A DNA stretch of 47,513 nt from QALR01 sp045124015. GTDB lineage: Bacteria > Bacillota > Clostridia > Oscillospirales > CAG-272. This document shows, piece after piece, positions 23,968 to 31,452 of this stretch. The notes under the pieces are model-generated. The model was not told the DNA's origin and made no database searches. It saw nothing but the letters and a program-made list of their open reading frames with translations. The translations under genes were made by a program, and so were the position numbers. The stretch spans positions 1 to 47,513 of the forward strand of contig JBGVLA010000125.1 of NCBI GenBank assembly GCA_045124015.1, read 5' to 3'. Within the stretch, counting starts at the first letter, position 1, and each line of letters starts with the position of its first letter.

Positions 23968-23983
23968 TGTTCCAAACGGAACA
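23968..23983 (+). promoter_or_regulatory. Palindromic operator candidate for the Crp/Fnr regulator
   Basis: TGTTCC-AAAC-GGAACA is a perfect 6-bp dyad with a 4-bp centre, the 16-bp geometry usual for Crp/Fnr dimers. It covers the expected transcription start of the operon, where a bound protein would repress. The assignment to the adjacent regulator is inference. Confidence 0.6.
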
Positions 23984-24010
23984 GTTTTATGAATGTTTGG
24001 TGGTGAAGCC

Positions 24011-24673
24011 ATGGAAGAACGAAACGGGTTTTTGAATACGCTCCGTGAAACAAGGATTTTTCGCAATATGTCCGAAAAGACGGAAGAGATCCTTCTTTCT
24101 CTTTCTGAAAATGAATTCGCGGCAGGCGATATGATCGCGGACGGAGCAGAAAATGCGTCTCTTGGCGTTCTTCTTTCGGGAAAAGCCGCTATCTACGGCC
24201 GCGACAGCGGAAAGAGAGTTTTGCTCAATCGCATAGAAAAAGCTTCTGTGTTTGATGCGGCGACGGTCTTCTTTTCCGAAAGGGGAACGGTCAGTGCGGT
24301 CGTTGCCAAAACGAAATGCCGCGTGCTTTTCATAGAACGCTCCATCTTGGAAACAATAATCGAAAGCGACCCAAATGTTGCACACGATTATATCATTTTT
24401 CTGTCGGATAAGATATGCTTTTTGAATCGAAAGATTATTGCTTTTACCGCGAAAAACGCGGATGCGGCGCTTTCGAGATTTCTTCTTGACAGCGCAGAAA
24501 AGAGCGATATCGTTTCGGTCAATATGACAAGGATCGCATCCACGCTCGACATCGGCAGGACCACGCTTTACCGCGCGGTGGACGCCCTTGAAAAGGATGG
24601 TTGCATCGCTTATGACGGCAGGGAGATGCGGATCTTGGACCGCGAAAAGCTCGAATCCAAGGCAAAAGACTGA
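24011..24673 (+). CDS. Crp/Fnr-family transcriptional regulator
   Basis: The 220-residue protein has an N-terminal cyclic-nucleotide-binding-like beta barrel (about residues 15-120; LSENEFAAGDMIADGAEN, then GVLLSGKAAIYG), a dimer helix and a C-terminal winged HTH. The HTH reads NMTRIASTLDIGRTTLYRAV (about 172-191). No N-terminal Cys cluster is present, so it is not a classical 4Fe-4S Fnr. The glycine-rich phosphate cassette of true CRP is not evident either, so the effector is unknown. I chose ATG 24011 over 23993 because the latter has no Shine-Dalgarno and would lie almost on the operator. It heads an ABC transporter operon whose substrate is probably its signal. Confidence 0.88.
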   Translation: MEERNGFLNTLRETRIFRNMSEKTEEILLSLSENEFAAGDMIADGAENASLGVLLSGKAAIYGRDSGKRVLLNRIEKASVFDAATVFFSERGTVSAVVAKTKCRVLFIERSILETIIESDPNVAHDYIIFLSDKICFLNRKIIAFTAKNADAALSRFLLDSAEKSDIVSVNMTRIASTLDIGRTTLYRAVDALEKDGCIAYDGREMRILDREKLESKAKD

Positions 24674-24700
24674 TTTTTTGAAAAGAAAGGACACAGTATC

Positions 24701-25681
24701 ATGAAAAAAATTCTCGCACTTTTTCTTGCTCTTTGCATGGTGTTTGCGCTTGTCTCCTGCAATGACACGCCTGAAAATCCCGACGTTACCATTCGCGCGA
24801 CCGTCATGAAGGGCCCGACCGGCATGGGTATGTCCAAGCTTATGAAGGACGATGCAAACGACACCTCCAAAAACGATTACGAATTCACCGTCGCGGCTTC
24901 TCCCGATGAGGCGAGAAACGCGCTGATCGCCGGCACGACCGATATCGCGGCGCTTCCCGTAAACCTTGCGGCGGTTCTTTATAATAAGGGCGTTGATATC
25001 AGCTTCGTTGGTATCAATACGCTCGGCGTTCTCTATATCCTCGAAAACGGCAACACCATCACCTCTGTGGAAGACCTCCGCGGTAAGACCATTTACGCGA
25101 CAGGTCAGGGCTCCACACCGCAGTATATCCTCGAATACCTTCTGACAAAGAACGGTATCGACCTTGAAAACGATATCACCATCGAATATATCGCAGAGCA
25201 CGCTGAGCTTGCAACCAAGCTCGCAACAGGCGACGCGGCGATCGGTATTTTGCCCGAACCCAACGTAACCTCTGCGCTTTCTGCGGCAAAGCAGAACGGT
25301 AACACAGAGCTTCGCATTGCGCTGGACGTAACCGAAGAATGGGAAAAATTCGGTGAGGGTGAGCTTTGTCAAGGCTGTATCGTCGTTACCAATAAGTTCA
25401 AAAACGAGCATCCCGAGCAGTATGCGAAATTCCTTGAGGAATACGCGGCATCTGCGGAATACGTTGTAACCGAGATCGACGCGGCATCCGAGATCATTGC
25501 GGAATTCGGCATCATCCCGAAGGCGCCTCTCGCAAAGCAGGCGATCCCGAATGCCAATATCTGCTTCATCGACGGTGAGGACGGCATTGCCTATATGAAG
25601 AGCGTTTTGAACGTGCTTTACAATGCAAATCCTGCTTCTGTCGGCGGTAAGCTTCCCGACGATGCGTTCTATGGCGAATGA
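24701..25681 (+). CDS. ABC transporter substrate-binding lipoprotein (NitT/TauT-like)
   Basis: The 326-residue extracellular solute-binding lipoprotein has a signal peptide MKKILALFLALCMVFALVSC with lipobox LVSC, so Cys20 is the lipidation site. The mature domain resembles the NMT1/SsuA/TauA-like type II binding fold: VTIRATVMKGPTGMGMSKLM at the first lobe, LIAGTTDIAALPVNLAAVLY, then EDLRGKTIYATGQGSTPQYI at the hinge, and a helical C-terminal tail. Candidates from this family include sulfonates, thiamine precursors and other small organic acids. No residue set pins the ligand. It lies 27 bp after the Crp/Fnr gene with AAAGGA before the ATG and overlaps the permease gene, forming a full importer. 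Confidence 0.92.
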   Translation: MKKILALFLALCMVFALVSCNDTPENPDVTIRATVMKGPTGMGMSKLMKDDANDTSKNDYEFTVAASPDEARNALIAGTTDIAALPVNLAAVLYNKGVDISFVGINTLGVLYILENGNTITSVEDLRGKTIYATGQGSTPQYILEYLLTKNGIDLENDITIEYIAEHAELATKLATGDAAIGILPEPNVTSALSAAKQNGNTELRIALDVTEEWEKFGEGELCQGCIVVTNKFKNEHPEQYAKFLEEYAASAEYVVTEIDAASEIIAEFGIIPKAPLAKQAIPNANICFIDGEDGIAYMKSVLNVLYNANPASVGGKLPDDAFYGE

Positions 25682-26447
25682 TAAAGTAAAGTCTGTCATC
25701 CGGGGCACGATCTGCTTCGTGTTCTGGATGGCGGTCTGGTATATTCTTTCGGCGGCGCTCGGACGTGCACTTGTGCTTCCGACGCCGTTTGCCGTTTTGA
25801 AGAAACTGGTCTCGCTTTTGCCGACTTCGGATTTTTGGCTTGCGTGTGCGGGGTCTATTGCCCGTATCTTCGTGGGACTTATTGCCGGTATTCTTGGCGG
25901 CGTTGCGCTTGCTTCTCTTTGTGCGGCAAGCAAACTCATGAATGCGATATTTTCTCCTCTCGTTTCCGTGATCAAGGCGACGCCTGTGGCATCCATCATC
26001 ATTCTCATGCTTTTTGTGATGGCAAAGGGTGCCGTGCCGATGGTGGCGGCGCTTCTCATGGTCATTCCCATCGTGTTTGGAAATGTGAAAAAGGGTATCG
26101 CATCCGTTCCGGGGGATCTTTCCGAGGTCGCCCATGTGTATGATTTCGGCTTTGGCAAACGTATGAAATATCTCGTTTTGCCATCTGTTTTTCCGTATTT
26201 TTCAGCGGCTTGTCGTTCTGCGCTCGGACTTGCATGGAAGGCGGGCATTGCGGCGGAGGTCATCTGCTATCCCAAGCATTCCATCGGTGCAAACCTCAAC
26301 AACGCGAAGGTCTATCTTGAAAGCGCGGAGCTTTACGCTTGGACGATCGTGGTCATCGTCATCAGCGTCCTCATCGAAAAGGGCGTGGTCTCGCTTCTTG
26401 ACCTTGCTATGAAAAAGGGAGGTGTCTCGCATGCTGAAGCTTTGTAA
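25671..26447 (+). CDS. ABC transporter permease (NitT/TauT-like)
   Basis: The 258-residue inner-membrane permease has about six hydrophobic helices and belongs to the BPD_transp_1 family. The EAA-like coupling loop is near residues 140-165, with AHVYDFGFGKRMKYLVLPSV. TM1 (FVFWMAVWYILSAAL) begins around residue 15. The start is uncertain: ATG 25671 or ATG 25662, both overlapping the end of the binding-protein gene and lacking a good Shine-Dalgarno, which suggests translational coupling. The C-terminus overlaps the ATPase gene by 17 bp. Its place between the binding protein and ATPase fixes its role as the channel of the importer. Confidence 0.9.
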   Translation: MANDKVKSVIRGTICFVFWMAVWYILSAALGRALVLPTPFAVLKKLVSLLPTSDFWLACAGSIARIFVGLIAGILGGVALASLCAASKLMNAIFSPLVSVIKATPVASIIILMLFVMAKGAVPMVAALLMVIPIVFGNVKKGIASVPGDLSEVAHVYDFGFGKRMKYLVLPSVFPYFSAACRSALGLAWKAGIAAEVICYPKHSIGANLNNAKVYLESAELYAWTIVVIVISVLIEKGVVSLLDLAMKKGGVSHAEAL

Positions 26448-27039
26448 TATCACGAAATCATTCGGAGAAAAGCGTGTGCTTTCGGACGCTTCACTTTCTC
26501 TCAAAAAGGGAGACTTGGCGGTGCTTTCCGGTATGTCGGGCGGCGGCAAAACGACGCTTCTTCGCATTGCGGCAGGACTTGAAAAAGCGGATGCAGGCTT
26601 TGTGGAAAAGAACGGAACGCTTGCTGTTGTCTTTGCGGAGGCGAGGCTTTTTCCGTCGGTCAGCGTTCTGGAAAACATATGCGCCGTCATGAAGGGCGAC
26701 AAAAAGGAAAATGCCAAAAAAACGGAAAAGCTGCTCGAAATGTTGGGGCTTTCGGATGCTTCTCGTTTGTATCCCCGTGAGCTTTCGAGCGGTATGGCTG
26801 CGCGTGTATCCATCGCGCGTGCGCTTGCTTTTGATGCGGATATCTACCTTTTGGATGAGCCGCTCAAAAGCCTTGACGGGGAACTCAAGGTGCAGGTCAT
26901 GCATGAGTTGAAAACATTTTTTGAATCCAAAACAGTGCTTATGATCAGCCACGATGAGGCGGAAGCCGAAACGATGGCAACGGTGCGATATAAGCTTACG
27001 GATGGTATTCTCAAGAGAATAGAAAAAGACGAACCTTGA
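26431..27039 (+). CDS. ABC transporter ATP-binding protein
   Basis: The 202-residue ATPase of the importer has Walker A GMSGGGKTT (about residues 35-43), Q-loop replaced by a weak 'FAEARLFPSVSV' region (about 68-79), signature LSSGMAARVSIARAL (about 123-137), Walker B IYLLDEP (about 143-149) and H-loop MISHDEAEA (about 174-182). The signature is LSSGM instead of LSGGQ, and the canonical Q-loop Gln is not evident (FAEAR). The protein is shorter than the usual 240-260 residues, lacking the extra C-terminal helices. AAGGGAGGT 8 bp upstream of ATG 26431 decides the start over a GTG at 26422. It is the last gene of the operon before a strong terminator. Confidence 0.92.
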   Translation: MLKLCNITKSFGEKRVLSDASLSLKKGDLAVLSGMSGGGKTTLLRIAAGLEKADAGFVEKNGTLAVVFAEARLFPSVSVLENICAVMKGDKKENAKKTEKLLEMLGLSDASRLYPRELSSGMAARVSIARALAFDADIYLLDEPLKSLDGELKVQVMHELKTFFESKTVLMISHDEAEAETMATVRYKLTDGILKRIEKDEP

Positions 27040-27060
27040 TTTTCGGGTTCGTCTTTTTCA
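27022..27060 (+). terminator. Rho-independent terminator
   Basis: GAAAAAGACGAACC (27022-27035) pairs perfectly with GGTTCGTCTTTTTC (27046-27059). The stem includes the end of the ATPase gene and could work on both strands. Confidence 0.88.
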
Positions 27061-27120
27061 TATGTGTGAATATTAAGTTAAAATTTTTCCGAAATCGGTT
27101 CAGAAAATGGAGGTTTAGGG

Positions 27121-27149
27121 TTGCTTTTTTTTAGATGTTATTATATAAT
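27121..27149 (+). promoter_or_regulatory. Predicted promoter of the glgC upstream RNA
   Basis: TTGCTT (27121-27126), 17 bp, perfect TATAAT (27144-27149). Transcription would start near 27156, leaving about 320 nt before glgC. Confidence 0.6.
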
Positions 27150-27155
27150 TATATT

Positions 27156-27477
27156 AACAGAACTATACCTTTCTCGCAAATGTCTGAAAATGATATGGAT
27201 CACCGCATACGAATGCCGGGAACGATTTCGTTTTCGGCGCTTTTCACGGCTTTTGCGGATGCTCAAAAGGTGTATTTTTGAAAAGCGGATGCTTTCAAGG
27301 GCTTCCGCGTCGCGTCAAACTCTTATATTCCCGAAGAGGGAACTGCGTGTTCGATGAAACTTCAAAAAACAAGAGCTCGGCAATCTCTTAATCAGCATAC
27401 CCCGGCATAGACATATTTTTTTGTAGGTCAAGTACGCAAATACATTTTTACATAGAAAACGAAAGGCAGGAATTCTT
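27156..27477 (+). other. Long structured untranslated region or small RNA upstream of glgC
   Basis: The 438-bp gap before glgC holds no convincing gene. From 27180 on it looks structured. ATGTCT (27180-27185) can pair with AGACAT (27409-27414), and ATGCCGGG (27213-27220) with CCCGGCAT (27401-27408), so the 3' strand is one continuous 14-nt arm closing a domain of about 230 nt. Inside are hairpins at 27286-27308 (GCGGA/TCCGC), 27328-27342 (TTCCC/GGGAA) and 27371-27389 (AAGAG/CTCTT). A run of seven Ts follows at 27416-27422. It could be an independent RNA ending there or a glgC leader with an attenuator. The glgC ribosome-binding site (AAAGGCAGGA) is at about 27462-27471. No known RNA family was recognised. 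Confidence 0.45.
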
Positions 27478-28680
27478 ATGCTCAAGAAAAAAGAATGTAT
27501 CGCAATGCTTCTTGCAGGCGGACAAGGAAGCCGTCTGTATACCCTCACGGAAAAGACAGCAAAACCCGCTGTTCCTTTTGGGGGTAAATACCGTATTATC
27601 GACTTCCCGATGTCAAACTGCGTCAATTCCGGTATTGACACGGTCGGTGTTTTGACCCAGTATCAACCTCTTGTTTTGAATGAATATATCGGCAATGGTC
27701 AGCCGTGGGATCTGGACCGTACGCACGGCGGTGTTACCGTTCTTTCTCCTTACGAAGCAAAGGGCGGAAAGGACTGGTATCGCGGTACCGCCAATGCGAT
27801 CTACCAGAATCTCACCTTTATCGAACGCTATTCTCCCGAATATACGCTGATCCTCGGCGGCGACCACATCTACAAGATGGATTACAGCAAGATGCTCGCT
27901 GAACATAAGAAGAACGGCGCGGACTGCACCATCGCGGTTCTCGAAGTTCCCATGGAGGAGGCAAGCCGCTTCGGTATCCTCAATACCGACGAAAACAACA
28001 AGATCTACGAATTTGAAGAAAAACCCAAGCAGCCTAAGAGCAATAAGGCTTCTATGGGTATCTACATCTTCACGACAGAGGTCCTCAAAAAGTACCTCAT
28101 CGAAGACGAAGCAGATCCGAATTCTTCCAACGACTTCGGTAAGAATATCATCCCGAACATGCTGAACGACGGCATGAAGATGTATTCCTATACGTTTGAC
28201 GGCTACTGGAAGGACGTTGGTACGCTCACCAGCCTTTGGGAAGCGAACATGGATATCCTCGGCAAGAACCCGACGTTCAATCTTTACGACCGCAAATTCC
28301 GTATCTTCTACCGCCACAATGCTTTGCCGCCGCACCGCGTAGGCGAAGATGCAAAGGTGAAGAACTCGATGCTCACAGAAGGCTGTGTGATCGACGGCAC
28401 GGTTGAAAATTCCGTTCTTTCCAACGGCGTTGTCGTGGAAAGAGGTGCTGTTGTTAAGGATTCCGTTATCATGAGCGGCGCGAAGATCTGCGCAGACGCA
28501 AAGGTCGAATACGCGATCATCGACAGCGATACCGTTGTCGGCGCAGGCTGTCAGCTCGGCGAAGCAAAGGAAACACAGAAGCTTCTCGTTCTCGGCGGCG
28601 GTATGAACATTCCCGCGGGAACAACACTGAAGGGCGGCGACGTGATCGACGCCAAAAACCTCAAAGATTATATCGGTTAA
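27478..28680 (+). CDS. glgC: Glucose-1-phosphate adenylyltransferase GlgC
   Basis: This 400-residue enzyme makes ADP-glucose from ATP and glucose-1-phosphate, the committed step of bacterial glycogen synthesis. The pyrophosphorylase loop LAGGQGSRLYTLTEKTAKPA spans residues 12-31; GGKYRIIDFPMSN follows, and the catalytic Asp lies in GGDHIYKMDY (about 127-136). The sugar-binding EFEEKPK is at about 180-186. The C-terminal left-handed beta-helix has hexapeptide repeats. Length is typical. It lies 15 bp ahead of glgD, so the two subunits are made together. The long upstream untranslated region may control it. Confidence 0.97.
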   Translation: MLKKKECIAMLLAGGQGSRLYTLTEKTAKPAVPFGGKYRIIDFPMSNCVNSGIDTVGVLTQYQPLVLNEYIGNGQPWDLDRTHGGVTVLSPYEAKGGKDWYRGTANAIYQNLTFIERYSPEYTLILGGDHIYKMDYSKMLAEHKKNGADCTIAVLEVPMEEASRFGILNTDENNKIYEFEEKPKQPKSNKASMGIYIFTTEVLKKYLIEDEADPNSSNDFGKNIIPNMLNDGMKMYSYTFDGYWKDVGTLTSLWEANMDILGKNPTFNLYDRKFRIFYRHNALPPHRVGEDAKVKNSMLTEGCVIDGTVENSVLSNGVVVERGAVVKDSVIMSGAKICADAKVEYAIIDSDTVVGAGCQLGEAKETQKLLVLGGGMNIPAGTTLKGGDVIDAKNLKDYIG

Positions 28681-28695
28681 GGGAGGACACGGACA

Positions 28696-29829
28696 ATGAA
28701 AGTAGATGGAATTATTTTTTCGAATATTCACGATCATAATATCTCGGAGCTTACGAGAATCCGTACGCTTGCGTCCGTTCCGTTCGGATGCCGCTACCGT
28801 CTGATCGACTTCCCGCTCTCCAATATGGTAAACTCCAATATCACGAATGTGAATGTCATTACCCATTACAATTACCATTCTTTGATGGACCATATCGGAA
28901 CCGGTAAGGACTGGGATCTTGCTCGCCGTTCCGGCGGTGTTAAGATGCTGCCTCCTTATATTACAGGCTACGCAAATCCCACAAACTCTCTTTACAATAC
29001 GAGACTCGAAGCGCTTAAGAGCGTAAACTATTCGATCTCTCAGATGACCTCCGATTACGTCGTAATGTCTGACTGTAACGTGATCTGCAATATCGATCTC
29101 AATGACATGATCAACGATCATATTACAAGCGGCGCAGACGTTACCTTGGCGGTCAAGCGCATGGAGCTCACACCTCAGTTTGCGAAGGAAAATACGCTTA
29201 TTTTCTCCAGCCGCGAGGGAAGAGTTACCGATATGCTTCCGTATCCCACGAATTTCTTCGGTGGTGCGGACGTTAACCTCAATATTCTCGTCATCAACCG
29301 TCAGTACTTGCAGGAGTGCGTACGCGACGCCGTTGCTCATGGCTACACCAGCATGACACGCGATATCTTCATCAAGAATCTCCCGCACCGCAATTTCCGT
29401 ATTTACAGATACGACGGTTACTTCGCTTGCATTTCCTCTTTCGAAGATTATTTCAAGCACAATCTTCAGCTCATTGAGGATCAGGATATGTTCAATTCTC
29501 TCTTCAATGTTGAAGACAGACCGATCTTCACAAAGGTCCGTAACTCCGCTCCTACATATTACGGAGATGCTTCCAGCGTGAAGAATTCCTTGATCGCAGA
29601 CGGCTGTACCATCGAGGGCACGGTTGAAAACAGTATTTTGTTCCGCGGTGTTAAGGTTGGTAAGGGCGCTGTTGTTAAGAACAGTATCCTCTTCCAGGAT
29701 ACCATCATCGGTGAAAACGGATCCGTGAATTACACGCTCTGCGACAAGAACGTTGTGATCCGCGATAACGTTACGATTTCGGGACACACCACATTGCCCC
29801 TTTATGTAGACAAGGGTAAGATGGTTTAA
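28696..29829 (+). CDS. glgD: GlgD, non-catalytic subunit of ADP-glucose pyrophosphorylase
   Basis: The 377-residue GlgC homologue has lost the nucleotide-binding loop: the N-terminus reads MKVDGIIFSNIHDHNISELT where GlgC has the GGxGxRL motif. It keeps the PFGCRYRLIDFPLSN stretch and the C-terminal beta-helix (VKNSLIADGCTIEGTVENSI). GlgD subunits in Bacillota bind GlgC and raise its activity rather than catalyse. It is 15 bp after glgC with GGGAGGA upstream. An imperfect hairpin follows its stop codon, so glgA may be partly separated transcriptionally. Confidence 0.96.
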   Translation: MKVDGIIFSNIHDHNISELTRIRTLASVPFGCRYRLIDFPLSNMVNSNITNVNVITHYNYHSLMDHIGTGKDWDLARRSGGVKMLPPYITGYANPTNSLYNTRLEALKSVNYSISQMTSDYVVMSDCNVICNIDLNDMINDHITSGADVTLAVKRMELTPQFAKENTLIFSSREGRVTDMLPYPTNFFGGADVNLNILVINRQYLQECVRDAVAHGYTSMTRDIFIKNLPHRNFRIYRYDGYFACISSFEDYFKHNLQLIEDQDMFNSLFNVEDRPIFTKVRNSAPTYYGDASSVKNSLIADGCTIEGTVENSILFRGVKVGKGAVVKNSILFQDTIIGENGSVNYTLCDKNVVIRDNVTISGHTTLPLYVDKGKMV

Positions 29830-29843
29830 GATCTGACGAAAAA

Positions 29844-29883
29844 GCAAGGCTGGAGGGTTTCCACCCTTCAACCTTGCGTGTTT
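29844..29883 (+). terminator. Hairpin after glgD, probable partial terminator
   Basis: GCAAGGCTGGAGGGT (29844-29858) pairs with ACCCTTCAACCTTGC (29863-29877) with one or two mismatches. The tail GTGTTTATG is a poor T-run, so this may act as an mRNA stabiliser or attenuator between glgCD and glgAP. Confidence 0.65.
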
Positions 29884-29941
29884 ATGTTACAACAAATTAT
29901 ACCAATAAATTGTAAATATTAGAAAGGAAAGGACATATACT

Positions 29942-31369
29942 ATGAAAAAGATTTTATATGCAGGCGCAGAGGTCATGCCTTTTGCTGCGACCGGCGGTCT
30001 TGGCGACGTTCTCGGTTCTCTTCCTGCTGCTGTAAAACGCAAAAATCCTGATTGCGACGTTCGCGTTGTGATGCCCCTTTACGGACAGATCAAGGCGGAA
30101 TGGCGTGAGAAGATGACTTTTGTAAAGTATCTCATGGTTCCGCTTGCTTGGCGCAGTCTTTACTGCGGTATTTTTGCTCTTGAAAAAGACGGCGTTACCT
30201 TCTATTTCCTCGATAACGAATATTATTTTAAGCGCAATGCGCTTTATGGTAGCTACGACGATGCAGAACGCTTTGCATTTTTCTCCGTTGCCATCCTTGA
30301 AATGATGCGCGTGCTGAATTTCTATCCGGACGTTCTTCATGCAAACGACTGGCAGACTGCACTTACCGTGATCAAGCTGAAGGGCGTTTACCAGAACCGT
30401 CCCGAATACAGAGGCATCAAAGCCGTATATACCATTCATAACATTGAATATCAGGGTGTTTACAGCAAAGAGATCCTCGGCGACGTTTTCGACCTTCGCA
30501 GCGAAGATGCCAACATCGTGGACTATAACGGCGCGCTCAACCTGACAAAGGGTGCTGTCGTTTGCGCGGATTACGTTACGACTGTAAGCCCGAATTACGC
30601 AAAAGAGATCCAGACGGAAACCTATTCCTGCGGACTTCACCATATTCTTCGTGAATATGCGTATAAGATCGACGGTATCGTAAACGGTATCGACTACGAT
30701 TATTACAATCCTCAGGAAGACCCCGATATTCCGAATGCATTCTATTGGAGAGCACTTTCCGGTAAGAAGAAGAATAAAGAAGCACTTCAGAAGCAGTTTG
30801 GCCTTGACGTGAACCCTGATGTTCCCGTGATCGCCATGATCTCCAGAATGGCTTCTCACAAGGGCTTTGACCTCGTTCTTTCTATCTTTGACGAGCTCAT
30901 GCAGGATGACGTTCAGTTCATTCTTCTCGGCACAGGCGAGCCGCAGTACGAAGCATTCTTCAGCGAAGCGGCAAAGCGTTACCCCGGCAAGGCTTCCGTA
31001 AACCTTACCTACAACCGTGCGCTTTCCAAGATCATTTACGCGGGCTCTGATATCTTCCTTATGCCCTCTAAGAGCGAGGCTTGCGGCCTTTCTCAGATGA
31101 TCGCTTCCCGCTATGGTTCCGTTCCGGTAGTCCGCGAGACAGGCGGTCTTTTTGACACCATCAAGCCCTACGGACCTGACCGCAGCGGTAACGGTTTCAC
31201 GTTTGCATCGTATAATCCTTATGATATGCTTCATGTCATTCGAGAAGCAGAGGGTCTCTATCAGGACAAAGATAACTGGAAGGCTCTCGTTAAAAAAGTC
31301 ATGCGCGTAGACTTCTCTTGGGATGGCTCCGCAGACAAATATATTGCTTGCTATGAAAAGCTTCTCTAA
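29942..31369 (+). CDS. glgA: Glycogen synthase GlgA
   Basis: This GT5 glucosyltransferase of 475 residues extends alpha-1,4-glucan from ADP-glucose. The N-terminal GT-B domain starts MKKILYAGAEVMPFAATGGL; the substrate-binding K-x-G-G motif of Escherichia coli GlgA reads A-T-G-G here (Ala16 in place of Lys15). HANDWQTAL is at about residue 132. The C-terminal domain has VIAMISRMASHKGFDL and SEACGLSQM (usual form FEPCGLxQ). The length is normal. AGGAAAGGA precedes the ATG. It sits between glgCD and glgP in the same orientation. The two motif changes suggest a clade-specific variant rather than loss of function, as the rest is intact. Confidence 0.95.
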   Translation: MKKILYAGAEVMPFAATGGLGDVLGSLPAAVKRKNPDCDVRVVMPLYGQIKAEWREKMTFVKYLMVPLAWRSLYCGIFALEKDGVTFYFLDNEYYFKRNALYGSYDDAERFAFFSVAILEMMRVLNFYPDVLHANDWQTALTVIKLKGVYQNRPEYRGIKAVYTIHNIEYQGVYSKEILGDVFDLRSEDANIVDYNGALNLTKGAVVCADYVTTVSPNYAKEIQTETYSCGLHHILREYAYKIDGIVNGIDYDYYNPQEDPDIPNAFYWRALSGKKKNKEALQKQFGLDVNPDVPVIAMISRMASHKGFDLVLSIFDELMQDDVQFILLGTGEPQYEAFFSEAAKRYPGKASVNLTYNRALSKIIYAGSDIFLMPSKSEACGLSQMIASRYGSVPVVRETGGLFDTIKPYGPDRSGNGFTFASYNPYDMLHVIREAEGLYQDKDNWKALVKKVMRVDFSWDGSADKYIACYEKLL

Positions 31370-31452
31370 TCCTATATAATATATAGATACATTAGAGCGG
31401 TATGCAAGCGTATACCTATCTCATTCATTCACAATCAAAAAGGAAATTTAAA

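Noticed and set aside
27121..27357. 78-codon open frame upstream of glgC with TTG start
   Set aside because: It overlaps the predicted -35/-10 boxes, has an odd Arg/Phe-rich composition and matches no family, although a GGAGG lies 7 bp before the TTG.
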